The notes beneath the pieces were generated by a model that was not told the origin of the DNA, ran no database searches, and worked only from the letters and a program-made list of their open reading frames with translations. Positions 33,938 through 40,837 of a stretch of DNA of 64,000 bases are shown one piece after another. The DNA comes from Chitinophaga arvensicola. Lineage in GTDB: Bacteria; Bacteroidota; Bacteroidia; Chitinophagales; Chitinophagaceae. The DNA lies in assembly GCF_900110835.1 (NCBI RefSeq), contig NZ_FOJG01000001.1, positions 2,759,499-2,823,498 on the forward strand. Reading direction: 5' to 3'. A program made the translations under genes and the position numbers. Positions within the stretch are counted from its first letter, which is position 1; every line of letters starts with the position of its first letter.

Positions 33938-34921
33938 ATGACCGCCGTATCACCGGAACATATATTTTCACTGACCGAAAACGGGCTGGAAGCCGCTGCC
34001 CTGGAGCTGTTTCAGTACCAGTACCAGGAAAATGAGCTGTACAGGGCCTACACGGATGCCCTGCGCATCCGGCCGGCATCCGTAAAAAGTATCCTCGACA
34101 TCCCCTATCTCCCGATACAGTTTTTTAAATCCCATACAGTTACATGTGGCCGGTTTGAACCGGAACTGGTATTTGAGAGCAGTGGTACCACGCAAACGGT
34201 AAACAGCCGTCACCTGGTAAAGCATTCTGCTATTTATACCCGGAGTTTCATGACGGCTTTTGAACAGTTCTATGGGCCTGTGAGTGATTATGTGGTGCTG
34301 GGCCTGCTGCCATCTTACCTGGAACGGCAACACTCTTCCCTGGTGCGTATGGTACAGGAAATGACCATCCGTAGCGGTCATGAGGAAAGCGGCTTTTATT
34401 TATATGAGCATGATAAGTTGTTCCAACAACTGCAGGCGCTGGAAGCCCGGGGCCAGAAGGTGCTGCTGATCGGCGTTACCTTCGGACTGCTGGATTTTGC
34501 AGAGCAGTATACTCTTTCACTGAAGCATACGATCGTGATGGAAACGGGGGGGATGAAGGGCAGAAGGGAGGAATGGACCCGTCAGGAAGTACATGCTTTC
34601 CTGAAAGAAAGACTGGGGGCCGACTGTATCCACGCGGAATACGGTATGACAGAACTATTGTCGCAGGCCTATTCCAGGTGTGATGGTTTGTTTGAAACAC
34701 CCGCCTGGATGAAGGTATTGCTGCGTGACGAGAATGATCCTTTCCAGTTAACTGCCGGTAAAGGCGCCGGGGTGATGAATGTAATTGACCTGGCCAATAT
34801 TTACTCCTGTGCCTTCATTGCTACAGAAGATATTGGTCGCATCCATGCCGATGGCCGCTTTGAAGTACTGGGCCGCCTGGATAACTCTGCATTGAGAGGC
34901 TGTAGCCTGATGGTGAGTTAG
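33938..34921 (+). CDS. LuxE/PaaK-like acyl-activating protein
   Basis: 327 residues resembling the LuxE acyl-protein synthetase family of adenylate-forming enzymes. Seen: the nucleotide-binding-like loop VFESSGTTQTVNSRH (about 79-93), VLIGVTFGLLDFAEQY, HAEYGMTELLSQAYSR (about 233-248), the counterpart of the YGMTE motif of ANL enzymes, and IGRIHADGRFEVLGRLDNS near the end, the hinge to a missing or very short C-terminal domain. Neither LuxC nor LuxD is near, so a bioluminescence role is excluded. It would activate a carboxylic acid as acyl-adenylate or transfer it to a protein thiol; the substrate is unknown. Confidence 0.82.
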   Translation: MTAVSPEHIFSLTENGLEAAALELFQYQYQENELYRAYTDALRIRPASVKSILDIPYLPIQFFKSHTVTCGRFEPELVFESSGTTQTVNSRHLVKHSAIYTRSFMTAFEQFYGPVSDYVVLGLLPSYLERQHSSLVRMVQEMTIRSGHEESGFYLYEHDKLFQQLQALEARGQKVLLIGVTFGLLDFAEQYTLSLKHTIVMETGGMKGRREEWTRQEVHAFLKERLGADCIHAEYGMTELLSQAYSRCDGLFETPAWMKVLLRDENDPFQLTAGKGAGVMNVIDLANIYSCAFIATEDIGRIHADGRFEVLGRLDNSALRGCSLMVS

Positions 34922-34943
34922 TATATTGAATTTATTATATCTG

Positions 34944-35666
34944 TTATGCTTCCATGGCAGCAATCTGCAGGAGGGCCGGTAATTTACCAGGTTCATGCAT
35001 AATGGAGGAGAGGGTAGACATATAAGGAAAGGAGTGATGATCCATTCCGAATTTATGCAGCAGGTATATATCCAGTTGATCCGGTGCGGTATGTCCCTGT
35101 ATGAAATCGCCCAGGTAGAAGAGGAAGCGTTGTCTTTCTTTTTCCGATAGCAGCACCAGCGCCACCTTATCTTTCAGGCTGTTATGGCTCTCTGCCCGGA
35201 ATATTTTAAGCGCCTGTTTGTAATGCGTCAGGGTGAGTTCTTCACTGGAAGCAGGTAATAATTGTGTACAGAAATAATCTACTGCTATATCATTGAAAAA
35301 GCCAGCGCCGTTATCGGTGTCTGGTTCATTGTGCCAGGTAGCCCACCGGATCAGTTGTTCGGTAGTAATGTAACCGGTGAGGAGTGCTTCCAGCTGATGG
35401 ATCATGCCTTCGCGGGTAGGAGCGGTATCAGTGGCATGTGAAATGGCAGTCACAATATCCTGGTAGTAGTGCTCATTAATTTTGCTGGCTGTCTGGATCA
35501 GCAGCCTGCTCACTTCGATGTAGGTTTCTTCTCCGGCCTCGTTCGGTAGCGGGGCAACGCTACGTAACTCCTCAATTACTTCCTGTCCTGTTTTCGTACC
35601 ACGCAAATATGCTTTCAATAATGTTACAAAGTAAACGGAGGTTACAGGCGACATTTCATTTTTCAT
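34944..35666 (-). CDS. Conserved helical protein of unknown function
   Basis: 240 residues from ATG 35666 (MKNEMSPVTSVY); an in-frame ATG at 35750 would add 28 residues of weak coding character. The protein looks all-helical and soluble, acidic, with repeated Leu/Ala heptad-like stretches and no signal peptide, metal motif or transmembrane helix. I recognise no family. It converges on the LuxE-like gene with 22 bp between stops and is divergent from the ECF sigma gene of the metallophore operon. There is no evidence that it belongs to either. Confidence 0.65.
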   Translation of the reverse strand: MKNEMSPVTSVYFVTLLKAYLRGTKTGQEVIEELRSVAPLPNEAGEETYIEVSRLLIQTASKINEHYYQDIVTAISHATDTAPTREGMIHQLEALLTGYITTEQLIRWATWHNEPDTDNGAGFFNDIAVDYFCTQLLPASSEELTLTHYKQALKIFRAESHNSLKDKVALVLLSEKERQRFLFYLGDFIQGHTAPDQLDIYLLHKFGMDHHSFPYMSTLSSIMHEPGKLPALLQIAAMEA

Positions 35667-35793
35667 GGGCCGAGTTATTTCATTGGGTACAGGCCCAAAA
35701 ATAGGATAAAATGCTGAATACTGATGACCGGCCATCCCTCCATTTGCCAATATATCCCTGCCAGTTATCTGCCTTTAACATTTTTTTGGGTCC

Positions 35794-35810
35794 GTAAGAA
35801 AACTAAAACC
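35794..35810 (+). promoter_or_regulatory. Candidate ECF-sigma promoter motif upstream of the sigma gene
   Basis: GTAAG-N5-TAAAACC. The same layout with one change (GTAAG-N5-TAACACC) occurs at 36742-36758 before the peptide gene. Eleven of twelve defined bases agree. A shared ECF promoter is suggested but not proven. Confidence 0.35.
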
Positions 35811-35841
35811 GGTAAATTTCCGTAAGCTTCTACAGCGATAT

Positions 35842-36462
35842 ATGCAAAACGCCCATATGCAGGTAGAAGACAGACATACAACAGTACAAAAATCTATGAC
35901 ATCCTGTAATCCGAAGGAATGGGTGAAGTTATATGCAGATGATTTATTTAAATTTGCCTGTAGCAAAGTAGCAGATAGCGCACAGGCGCAGGACCTGGTA
36001 CAGGATACTTTCCTCAGCGGCCTGCAGGCAATGGCTCAGTTCCGTGGCGATAGCAGTGAGAAAACCTGGTTGATGGCTATCCTGAAAAACAAGATCATCG
36101 ACTATTATCGTAAACCGGCAAAAACAGTATTCCCATTAGATAGTATTACCAGCGACAGTGATCCGCTTTCCCTCTTTTTTAATGAAAAAGGTCACTGGCG
36201 TAAGGAAATGGCCCCCAAAGCATGGACAACCGACATACAGGATGGCATCAGACAACATGAATTTACCCGGATCTTACGTGCCTGTATGGATAAATTGAAT
36301 GGCATAGGAAAAACCCTTTTTCAACAAAAATTTCTCGAAGAAAAAAAATCTGCGGACATCTGTAAGGATCTTGCGATTACCCCGTCCAATTACTGGGTTA
36401 TTATTCACCGGGCTAAATTACAATTAAGAGCCTGCCTGGAAAAGAACTGGTTCAGTAACTGA
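35842..36462 (+). CDS. ECF sigma factor of the bufferin-like operon
   Basis: 206 residues; an internal ATG at 35896 (MTSCNPKEW) may be the true start. Region 2: KEWVKLYADDLFKFACSKVADSAQAQDLVQDTFLSGLQAMAQFRG, with the -10 recognition helix, then TWLMAILKNKIIDYYRK. Region 4: FLEEKKSADICKDLAITPSNYWVIIHRAKLQLRACLEK, the -35-binding HTH. The long spacer between the two regions is typical of ECFs paired with zinc-finger anti-sigma factors. The anti-sigma gene starts 1 bp after this stop. Expected role: switch on the metallophore operon under metal stress. Confidence 0.93.
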   Translation: MQNAHMQVEDRHTTVQKSMTSCNPKEWVKLYADDLFKFACSKVADSAQAQDLVQDTFLSGLQAMAQFRGDSSEKTWLMAILKNKIIDYYRKPAKTVFPLDSITSDSDPLSLFFNEKGHWRKEMAPKAWTTDIQDGIRQHEFTRILRACMDKLNGIGKTLFQQKFLEEKKSADICKDLAITPSNYWVIIHRAKLQLRACLEKNWFSN

Positions 36463-36463
36463 A

Positions 36464-36730
36464 ATGGGACATCACTTACATACACTGCTGCCTTGTTGTA
36501 AAGAAGCGACGCTGCTGGCTGAAAAACAATTACAACAACCGCTGCCCCTGTTGCAGCGGATCGGGTTACAGTTTCACCTGCTGTACTGCTTTTTTTGCAG
36601 ACGGTATGTGAAGCAAAGCAGAATCATAGATCAACAGCTGCGTGCATTACAGGCATCTGAAGGACCGGCACTGGAGGAAAGTGTAAAGTTGCAATGGGAA
36701 GAAAAGATTGCAGCTGCATTAAAAAAATAA
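36464..36730 (+). CDS. Zinc-finger anti-sigma factor (ZAS-like)
   Basis: 88 residues, starting one base after the sigma-factor stop. It contains Cys11/Cys12 in LLPCCKEATLLAEKQ and then HLLYCFFCRRYVKQ, where His38, Cys42 and Cys45 form Hx3Cx2C, the zinc site of ZAS anti-sigma factors. The pattern CxxATxLxxEKQxxxxLxxxxRxxLxxHLLxCxxCRR is a familiar one for small cytoplasmic anti-sigma proteins. There is no membrane helix, so it would sense redox state or metal in the cytoplasm and release the sigma factor upon oxidation or zinc loss. Family assignment is strong by motif; the signal is inferred. Confidence 0.82.
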   Translation: MGHHLHTLLPCCKEATLLAEKQLQQPLPLLQRIGLQFHLLYCFFCRRYVKQSRIIDQQLRALQASEGPALEESVKLQWEEKIAAALKK

Positions 36731-36741
36731 TTGAAATACCT

Positions 36742-36758
36742 GTAAGGTTTTTAACACC
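36742..36758 (+). promoter_or_regulatory. Candidate ECF-sigma promoter motif before the peptide gene
   Basis: GTAAG-N5-TAACACC, nearly identical to the motif at 35794-35810. A CGTCTA element at 36763-36768, of the kind seen at ECF -10 positions, follows closely. The motif ends 55 nt before the peptide ATG. Confidence 0.35.
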
Positions 36759-36813
36759 ATCACGTCTATCACTCAAACACATATTTTTTCACACCAGTTT
36801 TAAATTTTCAAAA

Positions 36814-37152
36814 ATGAAAAACAACAATCCTATCAGCAAAAAAGTACTTTTTTCCGGTTCCCTCGTTGCCGGTGCTATCCTCGGTATGGCTGCACTGCAG
36901 GTATCTGCAAAACCAGTAAGCTATACTAACCTCGGTTCCGGTGCAGCCGTAAGAAACGCGTTAACCGGTACCAGCGGTACTGCTGCCAATACACTTGAAC
37001 TGGCTTGTGGTGCAAAGAAAGACAGCGCAGCTGCCGGTAAAACAAAAGAAGGTAAATGTGGTCAGGGTAAATGCGGAGAAGGCAAATGTGGTAACAAAAA
37101 AGGCGGTAAAAAAGGTAAAGCTAAAAGCGATACCACTAAATCCGGCCAGTAA
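36814..37152 (+). CDS. Bufferin/oxazolin-like RiPP precursor peptide with xGKCG repeats
   Basis: 112 residues from ATG 36814. It begins with a Sec-type signal peptide (KKVLFSGSLVAGAILGMAALQVSA, cut after Ala32). The mature part is Gly/Ala/Lys-rich with four Cys: Cys65 in LACGAKK, then Cys82, Cys87 and Cys92 in EGKCG-QGKCG-EGKCG (79-93), and a Lys/Gly tail. EGKCG repeats are the modification sites in HvfA of Haemophilus and related bufferins, where an MNIO enzyme turns Cys to thiooxazole. Three genes downstream match that pathway. It would be exported and bind copper or another soft metal. Confidence 0.85.
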   Translation: MKNNNPISKKVLFSGSLVAGAILGMAALQVSAKPVSYTNLGSGAAVRNALTGTSGTAANTLELACGAKKDSAAAGKTKEGKCGQGKCGEGKCGNKKGGKKGKAKSDTTKSGQ

Positions 37153-37165
37153 TTATTCCGATAAA

Positions 37166-37211
37166 TAAAGGCCGGTGTGGTACGCAACTGCCGGCCTTTA
37201 CTTTTATCTTA
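37166..37211 (+). terminator. Hairpin between precursor gene and MNIO gene (partial terminator)
   Basis: Perfect 10-bp stem TAAAGGCCGG/CCGGCCTTTA (37166-37175, 37191-37200) with a 15-nt loop, followed by a broken T-rich tail (CTTTTATCTT). It lies 13 bp after the precursor stop and 20 bp before the MNIO ATG. The T-run is weak, so read-through is likely. It would stabilise the 3' end of the peptide mRNA or attenuate the enzymes. Confidence 0.7.
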
Positions 37212-37230
37212 CCTCCTAAAATGAACCATC

Positions 37231-38058
37231 ATGGTAGGTCTTGGTTTTCGCAGGGAATTTGCGGAAGAAATGATCAGCGGTGAACATATCCGGCCCGACT
37301 TTATAGAGTTTGCGCCTGAAAACTGGATGAACATCGGCGGTTACTGGAAGAAAGTATTGCATCGCGTGGTGGAGAAATACCCCGTGCTGTGCCATGGACT
37401 GTCACTCTCTATCGGCAGCCCGGAAGAACCGGACAAAGAATTTCTGCAGTATGTAAAAACATTCCTGCAGGAATATAATGTACAGATCTATTCAGAACAC
37501 CTGAGTTATTCCAAATGTGACAACGCACACATGTACGACCTGTTGCCCATTCCATTCCGGATGGATGCGGTAAAGCATATTGCCGGCAGGATACAGCAGG
37601 TGCAGGATTTTCTGCAACGCCCGCTGGTAATGGAAATTGTATCTTACTATACCCCGGTTGCGGCAGAAATGAGTGAAGTGGATTTTATCAATGAAGTGGT
37701 GAAACAATCCGGTTGCCAGTTGCTGCTGGATGTGAATAATATTTATGTGAATGCGTTCAACCATCAGTACGATGCGAAAGCATTTATACAACAGCTGCCC
37801 CTGGATAAAGTAGCGTATATCCATATGGCAGGTCATGAACAGGTAGCCCCTGATCTGATCATCGATACACATGGCGAACCTATTATAGACCCGGTGTATG
37901 ACCTTTTTGAATGGACTATTCAACACCTGCGCCCCGTACCGGTTTTGCTGGAAAGGGATTTTAATATTCCGGAGATGGAAGCTTTGCAGGGAGAACTTAC
38001 GAGACTGAAAACTATTTGTCATAAACAATGGAAATTGAAAGATGAACTTGTTGCCTGA
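37231..38058 (+). CDS. DUF692 multinuclear non-heme iron oxidative enzyme (MNIO, BufB/MbnB-like)
   Basis: 275 residues, TIM-barrel. All family metal ligands are visible: His55 (LCHGLSLS), His90 (SEHLSY), Glu135 (VMEIVSYY), Asp167 and Asn170 (LLLDVNNIYV), His198 or His202 (IHMAGH), Asp212 and His214 (IDTHGEPI), and Glu241 (LLERDFNIPE). These bind the two or three iron ions of MNIO enzymes such as MbnB of methanobactin and BufB of bufferins. It modifies Cys residues of the precursor encoded just upstream. The 3' end overlaps the DUF2063 gene by 17 bp, which indicates translational coupling. Confidence 0.93.
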   Translation: MVGLGFRREFAEEMISGEHIRPDFIEFAPENWMNIGGYWKKVLHRVVEKYPVLCHGLSLSIGSPEEPDKEFLQYVKTFLQEYNVQIYSEHLSYSKCDNAHMYDLLPIPFRMDAVKHIAGRIQQVQDFLQRPLVMEIVSYYTPVAAEMSEVDFINEVVKQSGCQLLLDVNNIYVNAFNHQYDAKAFIQQLPLDKVAYIHMAGHEQVAPDLIIDTHGEPIIDPVYDLFEWTIQHLRPVPVLLERDFNIPEMEALQGELTRLKTICHKQWKLKDELVA

Positions 38059-38791
38059 CACTTATCATATACAGCAAACTTTTTCCGGCTATTGCAGAAC
38101 AGGGGAAAAAGTAAGTCTGCCCGGTGTGGCGCCGGACCGGCTGAAACACTATCGCCGCCTGGTATTCAACATGATCAACGATACCATGGAAAATGCTTTT
38201 CCTATCGCGTTTAAACATATCCCTACCGGGAAATGGAACAAGATGGTAAAAGATTTCTTTGCACATCATGCCTGCCGCTCGTACCAGGTGTGGAAACTTC
38301 CGCTGGAATTTTATACGTATGCCGTAGAAAATAACTGGGAAGAAAATTATGCGCTTCCTTTCCTGAATGACCTCCTTGCTTTTGAGTGGGCGGAAATGGA
38401 AGTATACAATATGGAAGATATTCCGGCGCAGCCGTTTACTGCGGCCGGCAACTGGCTGGATACACCGCTGGTGCTGAATCCTGAGCATCAGCTGTTATCA
38501 TTTACCTATCCGGTGCACCTGGTGGCCAAACCGAAAGAACTATTGCGGCAAAAGGGGGTATACTTTGTATTGTTATTCCGTGATCCGGAAACAGGCAATG
38601 TGGAGTTTATGGATTTGTCGCCCTGGCTGGCATTTTTAACGGAGCAACTAGTGATGGGTATAACGGTAAGGGATATACTGGATTATGCGCCTCAGCTGAA
38701 TATAACGGATACGGATACACTGGAAAAAGACACGCTTGCTTTTTTACAGCACATGCAGCAACAGCATTTCGTGCTGGGCTTTCAATCATAA
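38042..38791 (+). CDS. DUF2063 MNIO partner protein (BufC-like)
   Basis: 249 residues of the DUF2063 family, the obligate partner of DUF692 MNIOs. Seen: the N-terminal helical DUF2063 region with RLKHYRRLVFNMINDTMENAFPIAFKHIP (about 32-62), the typical LPFLNDLLAFEWAEMEV motif, and a mixed alpha/beta C-terminal part. It is thought to bind the precursor leader and present it to the enzyme. It overlaps the MNIO gene by 17 bp and is 3 bp from the following DoxX gene, so the three are translationally linked. Confidence 0.88.
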   Translation: MNLLPDTYHIQQTFSGYCRTGEKVSLPGVAPDRLKHYRRLVFNMINDTMENAFPIAFKHIPTGKWNKMVKDFFAHHACRSYQVWKLPLEFYTYAVENNWEENYALPFLNDLLAFEWAEMEVYNMEDIPAQPFTAAGNWLDTPLVLNPEHQLLSFTYPVHLVAKPKELLRQKGVYFVLLFRDPETGNVEFMDLSPWLAFLTEQLVMGITVRDILDYAPQLNITDTDTLEKDTLAFLQHMQQQHFVLGFQS

Positions 38792-38794
38792 CAT

Positions 38795-39217
38795 ATGAGC
38801 ATTTACCGGGTAATGGCGCGTCGTTTATCAGCGCTGAAAGATCTGCCGCTGCTATTGATGCGGCTGGTGCTGGCTTATGGTTTTTATCTGCCGGCAAAAA
38901 TGAAGTGGAGTGATATTCATGGCATAGGGGATTGGTTTGTGCAGCTGCATATTCCATTACCTTATGTCAGCGCTTACCTGGTGGGCATCACAGAAGCAGC
39001 CGGTGTGGTGTTGCTGACGCTGGGGTTATGGGTACGCTATATTACATTGCCTTTGCTGTTCAGTATGGTGGTGGCCATTGCCACGGTGCACTGGAGCAAT
39101 GGATTTGCTGCGGGCGACAATGGATTTGAGATCCCTTTGTATTATATGGTGATGTTGTTTACCCTGTTTGTTTACGGCGGCGGCAGGATAGGAATAGATT
39201 ATTTCCTGGAGCGGTAA
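38795..39217 (+). CDS. DoxX family membrane protein of the bufferin-like operon (BufD-like)
   Basis: 140 residues with four hydrophobic helices. Family features: LLLMRLVLAYGFYLPAKMKWSDIHG, LVGITEAAGVVLLTLGLWVRYITLPLLFSMV, and a final VYGGGRIGIDYFLE. DoxX genes sit in the same position in bufferin operons. It may handle redox steps or metal at the inner membrane; function unproven. It starts 3 bp after the DUF2063 stop, and its 3' end overlaps the convergent crtY gene by 19 bp. No terminator is seen between the two operons. Confidence 0.85.
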   Translation: MSIYRVMARRLSALKDLPLLLMRLVLAYGFYLPAKMKWSDIHGIGDWFVQLHIPLPYVSAYLVGITEAAGVVLLTLGLWVRYITLPLLFSMVVAIATVHWSNGFAAGDNGFEIPLYYMVMLFTLFVYGGGRIGIDYFLER

Positions 39218-40365
39218 GACCGGCTTTTATTTATCCATGCTATAGCGGCAGTCAGGAATGTTCTCTTCTGAAGGGTGAGGAACAGGCGTAATTCTTCCCC
39301 TAAATTGGTTTGATTATCCAGAAACTTCAATATTGTTTGCGGCTTATTTTTTTCGAACAAACGGCTGAAAATTTCTTTGCCGGGAAGCAGCTCCTGCTGT
39401 AATATCTCCAGTAGTATACTATCATACATGCGGAACCGCCAGGGAAGTGGTTGCCGGCTGATTTTTCCGTGAGCGGCCAGTTGTTGCGCGATCTGGCGGC
39501 TATGTTCCTGTATAAAGTGAAAAGCATATCCTGAAGAACCTTTTATCATTCCACCTGCTGCACCGGTATAAATAATTTGTTCATGGGTTGTTTCCGGTGG
39601 ATGATCTGTCATAGGAATGATGCCATTTTCTTCGTGCAGGATCAGGTAAGATTCCCGGGTGATGTGTTCATCGATGTACTGTTGAATGGCGCTTTCATAG
39701 GCTTCTTTAGGGATGGTGTTTTTTGAGAAGATGGTATATTCAATGAGCGCGGTATGTTCATCAATGGGGAGCACATACAGGAAGCTGGTACCGTTTTGCT
39801 GGGAAGTCCGGAAATCCATCAGGGTAGCTGTTTCAGGTTGAAAGCAGGCGGTGTTGGTTTTAATAATCCATCCCTTGAAATGCTGCAGCAGGTAGTTATA
39901 CCGGTGAGGCTGCGGAGGTAAGGTAACCGGAATACTGCTGAAGATATACCGCCCGGATATTTTTTGGCTGCCGGTGTCGAGCACCGCTTGTGAGCCCTGC
40001 ATACTGACTTCCCGTATATTGGTTTTAAGGGTGGTGATTTCCGGGGTGTTGGCGATGATGTTATTGGTGTACCGGTAGTAATCGGCGGAACGGATCATTT
40101 TATACCGGTAAGGCGCGAGCGGTAGTAACAGTTGTTGCTGCCCGGTGTGGAAGTATACCTGCTTCCATTCCCGGAAAATGACTTCTTTTGCGATACTGTT
40201 TTCCTGTTCCCAGAAGCACCATGTTTTATCATTTCTTTCTTCAAAGGACTGGTCTGCGATGAGTATTTTGCGTCCTTGCAGGGCATTTTCTTTCACCAGG
40301 TGCAGGGCCAGGCTTCTACCGGCCAGACCTGCGCCTGCAATGATATAGTCGTAGTCAGTTTGCAT
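39199..40365 (-). CDS. crtY: Lycopene cyclase, CrtY type
   Basis: 388 residues. It cyclises lycopene to beta-carotene. The N-terminal FAD/NAD-binding site has GAGLAGRSLA (11-20), then DKTWCFWE and the family-specific segments VLPIDEHTALIEYTIFS, GIIPMTDHP and YTGAAGGMIKGSSGYAF near 270-286. This is the flavoprotein CrtY family found in Bacteroidota. It is the last gene of the carotenoid operon and overlaps crtZ by 11 bp. Its end overlaps the convergent DoxX gene by 19 bp, unusual for a terminator-free operon boundary. Confidence 0.93.
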   Translation of the reverse strand: MQTDYDYIIAGAGLAGRSLALHLVKENALQGRKILIADQSFEERNDKTWCFWEQENSIAKEVIFREWKQVYFHTGQQQLLLPLAPYRYKMIRSADYYRYTNNIIANTPEITTLKTNIREVSMQGSQAVLDTGSQKISGRYIFSSIPVTLPPQPHRYNYLLQHFKGWIIKTNTACFQPETATLMDFRTSQQNGTSFLYVLPIDEHTALIEYTIFSKNTIPKEAYESAIQQYIDEHITRESYLILHEENGIIPMTDHPPETTHEQIIYTGAAGGMIKGSSGYAFHFIQEHSRQIAQQLAAHGKISRQPLPWRFRMYDSILLEILQQELLPGKEIFSRLFEKNKPQTILKFLDNQTNLGEELRLFLTLQKRTFLTAAIAWINKSRSYRSRK

Positions 40366-40837
40366 GAGCCGATTTTTTTTCTTTTCTCACCGCATCGCGG
40401 TATTTCCTGGCTACATACAGCATACCGAACGATTCTCCATCGTGTTTGCTGAGATGCTTATGATGCATTTTGTGGGCGCGGCGGATCGCTTTGATGTAAG
40501 TATTATCAGAATGGCGCAGCCATTTAAAGCGTTGGTGGATGATAATATCATGTACAAGGAAATAGGCCATTCCATACAGGAAAATGCCCAGTCCCATGAA
40601 GAACATCCAGTTGAGCTGATCCCTCCATCCAAAGAAGAACAGTGCGATACTTGGTGCCGCAAAGATGACAAAGAAGGCGTCATTTTTCTCAAACCAGCCG
40701 GGTTCCGGCCGGTGATGATCCTGGTGGAGGTACCACAGCGGGCCGTGCATCAGGTATTTATGGGTAAACCAGGCTACTCCCTCCATGAAACAGAAGGTGG
40801 CTATGATCAGGAGTGCGTATAAAAGATATATCATCAT
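40355..40837 (-). CDS. crtZ: Beta-carotene hydroxylase
   Basis: 160 residues, membrane di-iron hydroxylase. The histidine clusters are all present: HKYLMH (26-31), HQDHH (38-42), HDIIIH and HKMHHKH, each with a transmembrane helix on both sides. It hydroxylates beta-carotene at C3 and C3', yielding zeaxanthin. The end product of this operon would thus be zeaxanthin. The gene overlaps crtB by 4 bp upstream and crtY by 11 bp downstream, a mark of translational coupling. Confidence 0.94.
   Translation of the reverse strand: MMIYLLYALLIIATFCFMEGVAWFTHKYLMHGPLWYLHQDHHRPEPGWFEKNDAFFVIFAAPSIALFFFGWRDQLNWMFFMGLGIFLYGMAYFLVHDIIIHQRFKWLRHSDNTYIKAIRRAHKMHHKHLSKHDGESFGMLYVARKYRDAVRKEKKSAHAN

Noticed and set aside
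33938..34921. A bioluminescence or quorum-sensing gene, from LuxE similarity
   Set aside because: No luxAB, luxC or luxD nearby; the motif is shared by all acyl-activating relatives.
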